A stretch of 64,000 nt of DNA from Homarus americanus (Eukaryota > Arthropoda > Malacostraca > Decapoda > Nephropidae): assembly GCF_018991925.1 (NCBI RefSeq), contig NW_024737042.1, positions 16,812,416-16,876,415 of the forward strand, written 5' to 3'. The notes beneath the pieces were generated by a model. It had not been told where the DNA came from. It did not search any database and was given only the letters and a program-made list of their open reading frames with translations. Below are positions 49,191-59,200 of the stretch, piece by piece. Position 1 is the stretch's first letter, and each line of letters opens with the position of its first letter. Made by a program: the position numbers and the translations under genes.

Positions 49191-49768
49191 TAGGAGATAT
49201 TTTTTTAGTATTTTATATCTCAAAACTAAATTCTGTGCATTAGGAATGATAAATAAATATAAATCCGACTATTAGAGAGAACTGTAACTAAAAAAAATAG
49301 AAATTTGCCTGGTCCTGTCTGAGAGTAAGTCAGTATGATGAAAGACAATAATCATGAAGGGGTATTTTCATTTAAGCTTTTCTTAACCATAAAGAGTCCA
49401 TGGCCTACTGTAACAATAATATTAAAGTGCTAGATAATGTAATTTCTCAGCAGAGATGGATCACCGATAAATGAATGTTTGTTAACTATTGGAAGAACAG
49501 ATATAAGAAAATAAAAATGTCGCAGGATTATCAATGTGTCTGTAAATCTTGAGGTTTTTCACCTTACGTTCACTACCATCCTAACTTGTCCCTCACACCG
49601 ATTTGGCTTGGTAATTCTCTCCCTAACTCCAGCTTTTCTTACATCTGCCTCACTACAGTGTTCCCCTAAGTCAAGTATGTTCCTTACCCTAGTGTTTAAT
49701 TAAAGTTAGTGTTTTCCCCATCCCTGCACACTGTCTGATTCTGTGCCTCTCTCTTGTCCTTACCTCCG
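49191..49768. other. intron 5, nothing recognised before the CR1
   Basis: No element recognised. Confidence 0.4.
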
Positions 49769-51630
49769 GGATTATTATAGGGTATTGGCGAGTTGGGTTA
49801 AAACCGAGATAAGGAAAGCCAAGAGGAATAATGAGGTAAGGATAGCAAGGGAGGCGAAGACAAACCCCAAAGGATTCTACCAAATGTATCAAACTAAAAC
49901 ACGAGAAAAGATTGGACCAATACGGTCAGATACCGGCGAACTCACTGATAACGACAGAGAAATGAGCAATAATTTGAATAAATATTTTTCAACAGTTTTC
50001 ACCACCGAAAATTTAAACATGATACCCGGGGCACAAATTAAGCGAGATAGTAGTGACTAGTAACGATGTTAGTAAGCAAATAGACAAACTAAAGCCTAAT
50101 AAGTCACCTGGACCTGATGAGATATTTGCCAGAGTATTAAAGGAATGTAAGGAAGAGCTTAGTATGCCCTTAGCAAAGTTGTTTAACATGTCCTTAAAAA
50201 CAGGTGTAGTACCAGAATCCTGGAGGATAGCGAATGTAATACCGATTTTCAAGAAGGGGGATAAATCACCACCCTCTAACTACCGTCCAATCAGTCTAAC
50301 ATCAATAGTAGGCAAATTACTGGAGGCAATCATTTCAAACTCTATTCGAAATCACCTGGAGAAGCACCGATTGATCAATGATTCCCAGCATGGCTTCACA
50401 AGCAGACGTTCATGTCTAACTAATCTATTAACATTCTTTTCATCAGCTTTCGAATCGGTGGACGAGGGGCACAATTATCATGTGGTATATCTCGACTTTA
50501 GCAAAGCCTTCGACAGAGTCCCCCACGAAAGACTAATTAGAAAGGTAGAACCACATGGCATCAAAGGTAATATCCTTAAATGGATTAGGGCATGGTTACA
50601 GGACAGGAAACAGGGAGTCAGCATTAATGGCACTAAGTCCCATTGGAGCAACGTCACAAGTGGAGTTCCCCAAGGCTCAGTACTTGGACCATTATTATTT
50701 ATTATATACATAAACGACATAGATATCGGCATAGACAGCAACATAAACAAATTTGCTGACGACACTAAAATAGGACGCATTATTAAATCTGACGAGGACT
50801 CTGCAAAACTACAGGAAGATCTAAACAAATTTTTCGAATGGTCTGAAAAATGGCAGATGAAATTCAACGTGGACAAATGTAAAGTACTCAGTATAGGAGA
50901 TGTAAACAGGGAAACCAGATACCAGATGAACAACGATGCCATAGAGAAATCCGACTGCGAGAGAGATTTAGGAGTAATGATAAGTAGGAACCTTAAGCCA
51001 AGTAAACAATGTGTTTTTGCTCGTAACAAGGCTAATAAAGTACTTGGGTTCATACAAAGGAGTGTTAGTTACAAGACTAGCGAGGTCATCCTAAAACTGT
51101 ATCTTGCTCTTGTGAGACCACACCAGGATTACGCAATTCAGTTCTGGTCACGGTATTACAGAATGGATATAGAATCCTTGGAAAGAATTCAGAGGAGAAT
51201 GACAAGACAAATCCCGGGCATTAGGAACCTTGAGTATAGAGAGAGGTTAAAGCATCTTAATTTGCACTCCCTCGAGAGACGTAGAGTGAGGGGCGACCTG
51301 ATAGAGGTGTTTAAGTGGAAGGCAGGGTTAAACAAAGGGGACATTACAAAGGTACTCAAACTATCCAACCAGGAGCGAACTCGTAACAATGGTTTTAAAT
51401 TAGACAAATTTAGATTTAGGTGTGAAATAGGTAAACACTGGTTTGGAAACAGAGTAGTGGATGAATGGAACAAGTTACCAAATATCATCATTAACTCGAA
51501 TACGCTGAATAGCTTCAAACATAGGTTGGATGCTTATATGAGCAATAGGGGTTGGGTGTAAACGGAACTGCCCAGTATGGGCCAATAGGCCCGCTGCAGT
51601 TTCCTCCATTCTTATGTTCTTATGTTCTTA
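49769..51630 (+). mobile_element. CR1 LINE copy C, 5'-truncated, RT open
   Basis: Begins in the linker before the RT, lacking the endonuclease, and ends with a CR1-type 3' octamer tail (CATTCTTATGTTCTTATGTT). It has one frameshift between the first frame (49743-50060) and the long RT frame, near 50040. Homologous sequence also begins at GATTATTAT in copy A, which sets the left limit approximately. It is in the same direction as the host gene, within intron 5. It is the best preserved of the four CR1 copies here. Confidence 0.9.
50053..51561 (+). CDS. CR1-type reverse transcriptase, 502-codon open frame
   Basis: Non-LTR RT that would copy its own RNA at a nicked target. Motifs in order: KLKPNKSPGPDEIFARVLKE (~12-31), IPIFKKGDKSPPSNYRPISL (~64-83), YLDFSKAFDRVPHERL (first catalytic Asp, ~145), SGVPQGSVLGPLLFIIYIND (~197-216), FADDTKIGRI (catalytic ADD, ~227), then thumb VDKCKVLSIGD, RDLGVMISRNLKPS, KTSEVILKLYLALVRPHQDY, IQRRMTRQIPGI, RRRVRGDLIEVFKW and the C-terminal KHWFGNRVVDEWNKLPN...NRGWV. 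No internal stop. The endonuclease half is missing and the first ~100 codons are in another frame, so the element is not autonomous. The ATG at 50053 is only the first available one. Confidence 0.9.
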   Translation: MTSNDVSKQIDKLKPNKSPGPDEIFARVLKECKEELSMPLAKLFNMSLKTGVVPESWRIANVIPIFKKGDKSPPSNYRPISLTSIVGKLLEAIISNSIRNHLEKHRLINDSQHGFTSRRSCLTNLLTFFSSAFESVDEGHNYHVVYLDFSKAFDRVPHERLIRKVEPHGIKGNILKWIRAWLQDRKQGVSINGTKSHWSNVTSGVPQGSVLGPLLFIIYINDIDIGIDSNINKFADDTKIGRIIKSDEDSAKLQEDLNKFFEWSEKWQMKFNVDKCKVLSIGDVNRETRYQMNNDAIEKSDCERDLGVMISRNLKPSKQCVFARNKANKVLGFIQRSVSYKTSEVILKLYLALVRPHQDYAIQFWSRYYRMDIESLERIQRRMTRQIPGIRNLEYRERLKHLNLHSLERRRVRGDLIEVFKWKAGLNKGDITKVLKLSNQERTRNNGFKLDKFRFRCEIGKHWFGNRVVDEWNKLPNIIINSNTLNSFKHRLDAYMSNRGWV

Positions 51631-51845
51631 AATGTATGTCTTATAGCGGTACAGTATCTGCTTCACTGCTTGTTTCTCCATCTGGCTGTCTCACTCCAGC
51701 CATATTTAGTTACTGTCACACCTGTTTATTTGCCACATCCCAGTCCCTAATTCCCTCTTACCTTTCTCTCCCTTTAGTATTACTCTCATTTCAGTTTGTC
51801 TTTATCTGTAACCCTAAGAGACTCACTTTCTTTGGCATATTGCAG

Positions 51846-51963
51846 GGATTCACGGCTGTAGGTCCTGCTACATTGTTGGTGGCTGGCGTAGTGATGACAC
51901 TGATCAGCTTCGTGGTGTATTTACTACTCTACCTAGTGGCCCAGAGCATCACCCGCCAGTCCT
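51846..51963 (+). CDS. MFSD4-like transporter, exon F
   Basis: 118 nt = 39 codons plus one base. Phase 0 in (acceptor TTGGCATATTGCAG), phase 1 out (donor GTAAGT). GFTAVGPATLLVAGVVMTLI and SFVVYLLLYLVAQSI form the final loop and helix 12. TRQS is the start of the cytoplasmic tail. The split codon T|CT (Ser) is completed by exon G. A DNA transposon starts only 35 bases after the donor site. Confidence 0.86.
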
Positions 51964-51998
51964 GTAAGTCATGCAGTGGCCCGGACCATAACCCAGTA

Positions 51999-54881
51999 GG
52001 GTGTGTCATACGGAGGCGAATTTTTTTTTTTTGAGTTTGAAACATCGGCCCATGGTATTAATGATGTAGTTCTATGTGCAGGATCATGTGATATCTTCAT
52101 ATTAGAACAGTTTTCATTTTTTGCTAGGTAAATTTTAACTTGAAATCTTATGAAAATTCAGTATTCCCACCCTTTTACCAACACCACTAAATAGCTTATT
52201 TAAAGTAAAGTAAATGTATCAGGTTAATTTATTAGGATGAAAATGATCCAGAATAGTGAAACGAATGATCTTGACACATTTATTAAATTTAATATTCCTT
52301 TAGAAAACAAAATCATCAAATACAAAAACCGGTTTTACTACTACGACCCGGTATTGCTGCACACCATAGAGAACATGTCTTTCTTGCTTCTGTTTCTACT
52401 CATCACCTCCCTGCTGACCACCTGAGCTCGGATGTAGCCTTCCCTCCTCTCCTGGCTGTACACGTGACTGCTGGCCTCGCTCACTTGCTGTACACAACGC
52501 TCTATACTCTGGGTGTGCGAGGGCCAGCAGGGACATGCATGGGGTTGTCCAGGAAAGCCCTGACTTGAACATTGGTGGGGCTGCAGGTAAGCAGGGGCTC
52601 ACACCACTGCCAGCCTGGATGTTATCCAGATCTATGAGATCAGTGAGGGTCTTGGCACCTAGATTGACTTCAGTATTCTCCTGACCCTGAAGGAATCGTC
52701 ACCAACTGATCGTTCAGCGCTCCAGATCCTCTCATAAGTCTGATATCAAAGATCTTTTTGACTGCCACTCTTCCCTCCTCCTCATCCTTACTGCAGAGCA
52801 TTGTCTGCAGAACTGCCTCGGGATGAGTATACCAGGAAGATCTCCTCACAGTCTGCTCCACAATCTGAACAACCTTCCTTGGCTGACTCCTCAGGAGCTC
52901 AAGCTGGAAGAGAACATGCCTCGGACCTTCGGAGAACGATGACTTGACCTTAGTGTTGAACCAATTTGGCAAGTAGACACTCACGATGAATTGGACAATA
53001 AGTCTCAGGTTGTGAAGTTGGTTCCCTTTCAGTTTATGATGAGCGACCCAAATTCTGCAGAACCTGAGAGCCGTTGTGAGCCACCTAGAATGTGAGACTG
53101 GACCTATCTGCAGGTAAGTAAGTCTATCAGGCATGACCCCAGTTTTGATGGCACTGCAAATCATGTAACCATAGTACTGGTCAGTACTCAGGTCGTCAAT
53201 GACAGTATGTGCAAGCTCAACGAGTGGAGGGCCAACTGTGATTTTTTCAAAGCTCGGATTTATTTCTAACTCAGTGGCAGAGTCCAGCATCTTTGCCAAG
53301 AGGATTCAGACCATCTGTTGTTTGGAAAGAGTCTTGCCATCCAGCCCTGGACTAGATGTCTGAGTGGCAACTCGTTGCAGGAGGTCACAAACAATCCAGG
53401 ATCAGCTTCCTCCCAATCTTCCGCTCTATCCACTGTATGACCCCCCCCTTGCCACCCTGTGTTCGTATTGGTGCTGTCCCCTCCAATGGCCTGCAGGGTC
53501 TGGTCTACGTTCCTCTCTCTGAGCCAGTTCACAATGTTATCTGCCACTATCTCAGCTGGTTTCCTGATGTCATCTTTCTCTGGAGTGAAATGCCACAAAT
53601 ACTTCCCTCCTGGTTCACTGCACCAGTGCAGCAGGAGTAGTGTTCCTCCTTCACCATGGCAAGGAACAACTTGTCAGAATCTCCAACTTTCATGAACACT
53701 TTGGTATCATCCTTTCTCCCATCAAAGAACAAACAGGTGATTCCATTTCTCTTATCCCTTATCAAGCTCCTCTTCTAAGGTGCAACCAAGTTTCTCACAG
53801 AGCTCTCCATGCTTTGTTGTGAGTCTATCACCAGGGTGAACATCATCCAGGTATCAAACCCGCAGTAATCCAGGCAGCTGTTGCTGTCTCTGCAGTTTCT
53901 CTGAGACCAGTGTGGTGTCGCATGCTGGCGGAAACTATGCTCGAGATATCTTTCCTATCATCGGCCTTTTACCTCACCTGGGCCTTCTCAAGTCTCTTTT
54001 CCTCGCAACTCTTCTCCTCTTCTGTCTCTCTGTGGCAGCCTCCTGTCTCTTGGACTCCAGAATATCTTAGCTAAAATCATAGAGCCCTATACTGCCGTCC
54101 TTCTCTCTGTAGCTGACAAATGCCAGTTCGATCTGAGAATCTTCAGTTCACGCTTGCAAATCTAGGGAGATGTGGGCCTCAGTTTACAGTATCGCATCAA
54201 ACTCAGGACAGAGAACAATTGGGCACTTGCAAGTGATTATGTCAAATAACTGGTCCAGTTGTTTCAAAGCTGTCATAACTGCAAGTTTTCTCTCCCAAGA
54301 GATATCTCTTGCTCCCAACTGGCTAGCAGTCTCTCACTAATCTTCTTCTGACTTGTTATGACTGGAGGCTTGAACTGAGCGTTAGCCAGAGTGTACTGTG
54401 CCAAGACAGCTTTGGTCATATCACTGGCAATGTCTTTGTTTGTGTAAGTTCTTTGGTTCTTTCACTGATTTGCTGATTAAAACACCGTATCTCAAAGCAT
54501 CTCTCAATGTAGGCAACTCCGACTTCAGGAGCTCTCTCCCAGACCCAAGATAGTGACTGAGATGGCTGGATTTTGGTTCTCGTCCTGACACAAGCAGCCA
54601 TCGCAAAATATTATCAACTTATAAATGCATCAGAATCTGAAACAGAACAAAATATTGTTAGTTGGGTTGTTAAAGAATGAAGTCAGAAAGCAATGTTCAT
54701 TATTTAATTGTAATGCACTAATGCAGCTGTACGTTAGATTTTCGATAAATTTCACGCTAAAATTTCTAAAGGTTGCAAAATATTGAAACTGAAATTATTT
54801 TCTGTTTATATACACTAAAATCTACCAAAAAAGTGATGGGCCATTAGTTTTAGCTGATCTTCCCTCCTATGACACACACCC
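51999..54881. mobile_element. DNA transposon with TA duplications and an unfamiliar transposase
   Basis: Left end GGGTGTGTCATACGGAGG; the right end, reverse complemented, is GGGTGTGTGTCATAGGAGGG. Both ends are flanked by TA (51997-51998 and 54882-54883). The 2,883-bp body carries one minus-strand transposase-like pseudogene (52670-54606). The right ~230 bp and the left ~650 bp look non-coding. TA duplications occur in Tc1/mariner and a few other superfamilies, but the protein does not look like Tc1/mariner. Confidence 0.78.
52670..54606 (-). pseudogene. uncharacterised transposase-like protein, broken by frameshifts
   Basis: Minus strand, in order. N-terminal domain (54606-54100): FNQQISERTKELTQT, DMTKAVLAQYTLANAQFKPP, QLDQLFDIITCKC, then AFVSYREKDGSIGLYDF and a charged segment. 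Middle: GITCLFFDGRKDDTKVFMKV (53547-53765, with an Asp), WHFTPEKDDIRKPAEI, QAIGGDSTNTNTGWQGG (second Asp) and NELPLRHLV (53266-53598). C-terminal: KMLDSATELEINPSF, GPVSHSRWLTTALRF, FIVSVYLPNWFNTKV, RHVLFQLELLRSQPRKV and TVRRSSWYTHPEAVLQTMLC (52670-53299). Spaced Asp residues and the HSRWLT segment suggest an RNase H-fold transposase, but I cannot assign it to a named superfamily. Similar repeat-borne proteins exist in aphid and cnidarian genomes as far as I recall. At least four frame breaks. Confidence 0.7.
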
Positions 54882-55142
54882 TAATAGCAGTAACTTAATG
54901 CTGGGCGATATAGAAGCGCTGCTAACCACCCAGATACGCAAATACAACACCAAATACCCAGTAAAAAGTAAATTCTCATGAATAACATTTATATTATTGC
55001 TATTATAAAACTCTTCTTCAGTAACATTCCCATTCTCCTCACCTTTATCACCGTCACTCGTACTGTCATTTCACTTGTTTCATCTTTCTTTCATTATCAT
55101 TTCTCATTAAATTCCTTCTCTTTATTAATTTTCTTTTCACAG

Positions 55143-55360
55143 CTGAACAGAGTTTGGTCCAGCGTCTTAAATGTCTGCTGTGTTGGAGGAAGGAGGAGGC
55201 AGCTGAGGACACAGGCCTCATGAAGCATCATGTCAAGTACTACACGAGGATGAGAAGCAATCTGTCTGAATCTTCTATTGGTGAGGACTCTAGCTTGACT
55301 GATGGACCTGATAGTGTGGGTCATTCCAATCAAGGAGACACCTCCCAAACCCAACTCTAA
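55143..55360 (+). CDS. MFSD4-like transporter, last coding exon G
   Basis: 218 nt: two bases finishing the split Ser codon, 71 codons and a TAA stop (55358-55360). Acceptor TTTTCTTTTCACAG. Encodes the cytoplasmic C-terminal tail: a basic, Cys-containing juxtamembrane part (LVQRLKCLLCWRKEE), then HHVKYYTRMRSN and a Ser/Asp-rich end (LSESSIGEDSSLTD, then DSVGHSNQGDTSQTQL). No membrane segment, as expected after helix 12. The tail is the least conserved part, so this exon rests on phase, splice site and position rather than family match. The window's seven exons give about 397 residues, against roughly 510 for vertebrate MFSD4A. Confidence 0.8.
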
Positions 55361-56204
55361 GATATCGTTTGGGACGTTAAGTCAATCTCTCCGGGGTGAC
55401 GATTCCTAAACCCAGTTCCATGTTACTGTATGAGACACCCTGGACCAGTTTACCCAAGACGACAACTCTCCACTCATTAAAAGGTCGTCTGGGTAGCTAT
55501 TATATTATGAAATTTGTAATATTTTATCATTATTATTATCATTACAGGAGGATGAAATGACCTCAACCATTAAAACATTATACTGGAACACAAGATAATA
55601 TTGTTTTAGAAGTTTGCCATTGTTGTAACAGGTCGTACCGGTTGGATGGGAAACTTTTCAAATGAACGTAATGTAGATCTTGCATGTGTAGTAACAGCTT
55701 TTGTGCCATAACTCTTACTGTACCAGAAACAAGATGAAACTGAGGAAGTGGGAAACAAAAAGAGAAGTCTGTATTTTTCCTGTATGTTCCTGTCTTAATA
55801 ATTGATAAAGTGTGGAGCTCTGTGTCGAACAATTTGATCTGAGGCTGAACATATATAACACACACAAATACAGCTGCATAATCAATACATCACTGACAGA
55901 CGAGGGGGAATTAACTGAAATAACGACTGAACATATACCAGATTCATTATATATTTCTTTTGTAATATAATGACAGGAAAAATTATTGTATAACTGAATC
56001 CCCATTACAGTATCAGATGTCTCGTCCTTCACTCTTATAGTAGCCTACCAAGTTATTACTATACTGTACCTTAAGTATACCCATTCTTACTGAATTACCA
56101 AGATTAGATTGGGCAGTGGACATAATGTGGTTGGGAGAAGTTGGAAGACAATTGAAACTTCTTCGTTTCCACCATCCACACACAGATAGACAGACATACA
56201 GACA

Positions 56205-56207
<3 letters not shown>
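55361..56207 (+). other. probable 3' UTR and flank
   Basis: Follows the stop codon. No clear AATAAA was noted close by, so the transcript end is not placed. No other gene recognised. Confidence 0.45.

Positions 56208-56243
<36 letters not shown>
56208..56243. repeat. (CA)n microsatellite
   Basis: 18 CA units. Confidence 0.96.
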
Positions 56244-56246
<3 letters not shown>

Positions 56247-56249
56247 GGA

Positions 56250-59200
56250 GAGCGATGGTGAGTGTTAGTGGTGGAGAGTGTTAGTGTTGGTGTATTAGTG
56301 TTGGAGAGTTTTAGTGTGGGAGAGTTTTGGCGTTGGAGAATTTTAGTGTTGGTGTGTTAGTGTTAGCGAATGTTAGTGATGGAGAATGTTTGTGTTGGAG
56401 AGTGTTAGTGTTGGAGAGTGTTAGTGATGGAGAGTGCTAGTAGTAGAGAGTGTTAGTGTTGGAGAGTGAACATAAGAATGGAGGAAACTGCAGGAGACTA
56501 TTGGCCCATACTGGGCAGTCCCATTTACACCCAACCCATATTGCTCATATATCCAACCAACCTATGCCAGAAGCTATCCAACGTATTCGAGTTAATGATG
56601 ATATTTGTTAACTTGTTCCAGTCGTCCACTACTCTATTTCCAAACCAATGTTTACCTATTTCGCGCCTAAATCTAAATTTGTCTAATTTAAAACCATTGT
56701 TACGAGTTCGCTCCTGGTTGGATAGTTTGAGTACCTTTGTAATGTCCTTTGTTTAACCCTGCCTTCCACTTAAACACCTCTATCAGGTCGCCCCTCGCTC
56801 TACGTCTCTCGAGGAAGTGCAAATTAAGATGCTTTAACCTGTCTCTGTACTCAAGGTTCCTAATGCCCGGGATTAGTCTTGTGAGTCCAAGCGCAAGATA
56901 TAGTCTGAAGATAACCTCGCTAGTCTTGTAACTAACACTCCTTTGTATGAACGCAAGTAACTTTGTTAGCTTTGTTTCGAGCAAATACACATTCTTTACT
57001 TGGCTTAAGATTCCTACTTATCATTACTCCTAAACCTCTCTCGCAGGCGGATTTCTCAATAGTGTTAGTGATGGAGAATGTTAGTGATGGAGAGTGTTAG
57101 TGATGGAGAGTGTTAGTGATGGAGAATGTTAGTGATGGAGAGTGTTAGTGATGGAGAGTGTTAGTGATGGAGAGTGTTAGTGATGGAGAGTGTTAGTGAT
57201 GGAGAGTGTTAGTGATGGAGAATGTTAGTGATGGAGAGTGTTAGTGATGGAGAGTGTTAGTGATGGAGAGTGTTAGTGATGAAGTGTTAGTGATGGAAGT
57301 GTTAGTGATGGAAATGTTGGTGATGGAAGTGTTAGTGATGGAGAGTGTTAGTGATGGAGTGTTAGTGATGGAGAGTGTTGTGATGAGAGTGATGGAGTGT
57401 TAGTGATGGAAGTGTTGTGATGAGTGTTGGTGATGGAAGTGTTGGTGATGGAAGTGTTGGTGATGGAGTGTTGGTGATGGGTGTTAGTGATGGAGATGTT
57501 AGTATTGGAGGTTGGAGAGTGTTGGTGATGGAGTGTTGGTAGTGGTGTTGGTGATGGAGTGTTAGTGATGGAGTGTTAGTGATGATGGAGTGTTGGTGAT
57601 GGTGATGGAGGTGTTAGTGATGGAGAATGTTAGTATTGGAGAGTTGGAAGTTAGTGATGGAGTGTTGGTGATGGAGTGTTGGTGATGGAGTGTTGGTGGA
57701 GAATGTTAGTATTGGAGTTGGAGTGTTAGTGATGGAGAGTGGTAGTGATGGAGTGTTAGTGATGGAGAATGTTTGTGATGAGTGTTGGTGTAGAGAATGT
57801 TGTGTTGGGGGTGGTAGTGATGGAGAGTGTTAGTGATGGAGAATGTTAGTATTGGAGAGTTGGAGAGTGGTAGTGATGGAGTGTTAGTGATGGAGAGTGT
57901 TAGTGATGGAGAGTTGTAGTGATGGAGAGTGTTAGTGATGGAGAATGTTAGTATTGGAGAGTGTTAGTGATGGAGAATGTTAGTGTTGGGGAGTGGTAGT
58001 GATGGAGAATGTTAGTGTTGGGGAGTGGTAGTGATGGAGTGTTGGTGATGGAGAATGTTAGTATTGGAGTTGGAGTGGTAGTGAGTGGTGGTGATGGAGA
58101 ATGTTGGTATTGGAGTGTTGGTGATGAGAATGTTAGTGTTGGGGAGTGGTAGTGATGGGAGTGTTAGTGTTGGAGTGTTGGTGATGGAGTGTTAGTGATG
58201 GAGTGTTAGTGATGGAGAGTGTTAGTGATGGAGAATGTTAGTGTTGGAGAGTGGTAGTGTTGGAGAGTGGTAGTGATGGAAAATGTTAGTGTTGGAGAGT
58301 GTTAGTGATGGAGAGTGTTAGTGATGGAGAATGTTAGTGTTGGAGAGTGGTAGTGTTGGAGAGTGGTAGTGATGGAGAGTGTTAGTGTTGGGGAGTGTTA
58401 GTGATGGAGAGTGTTAGTGATGGAGAGTGTTAGTGTTGGGGAGTGTTAGTGTTGGGGAGTGTTAGTGATGGAGAGCGTTAGTGATGGAGAGTGTTGGTGA
58501 TGGAGAGTGTTGGTGATGGAGAGTGTTGGTGATGGAGAGGTTAGTGATGGAGATAGTGTTGGAGAGTGTTAGTGATGGAGAGTGTTGGTGATGGAGAGTG
58601 TTGGTGATGGAGAGTGTTAGTGATGGAGAGTGTTAATGATGAGAGTGTTAGTGATGGAGAGTAGTGGGGAGAATGTTAGTGTTGGAGAGTGGTAGGAGGA
58701 GAGTAGTGATGGAGAGGTGTTGGTGATGGAGAGGTTGTGATGGAGAGAGTGTTGGTGATGGAGAGTGTTGTGATGGAGAGTGTTAGTGATGGAAGTGTTA
58801 GTGATGGAGAGTGTTAGTGATGGAGAGGTAGTGATGGAGAGTGTTAGTGTTGGGGAGGTTAGTAATGGAGAGGTTGGTGATGGAGAGTGTTAGGTGATGG
58901 AGAGGTTAGTGATGGAGATGTAGTGATGGAGAGTGTTGGTGATGGAGAGTGTTAGGTGATGGAGAGTGTTAGTGATGGAGAGTGTTAGTGGGTATGATGG
59001 AGAGTGTTAGTGATGGAGAGTGTTAGTGTTGGGGAGTTATTGTTGAGTTAGTGATGGAGAGTGTTAGTGATGGAGAGTGTTAGTGATAGAGTGTTAGTGA
59101 TGGAGAGTAAGAGGTTGGGGAGTTATTGTTGGAGAGTGTTAGTGATGGAGAGTGAGTGATGAGAGGTTAGTGATGGAGAGTTAGTGATGGAGAGTGTTAG

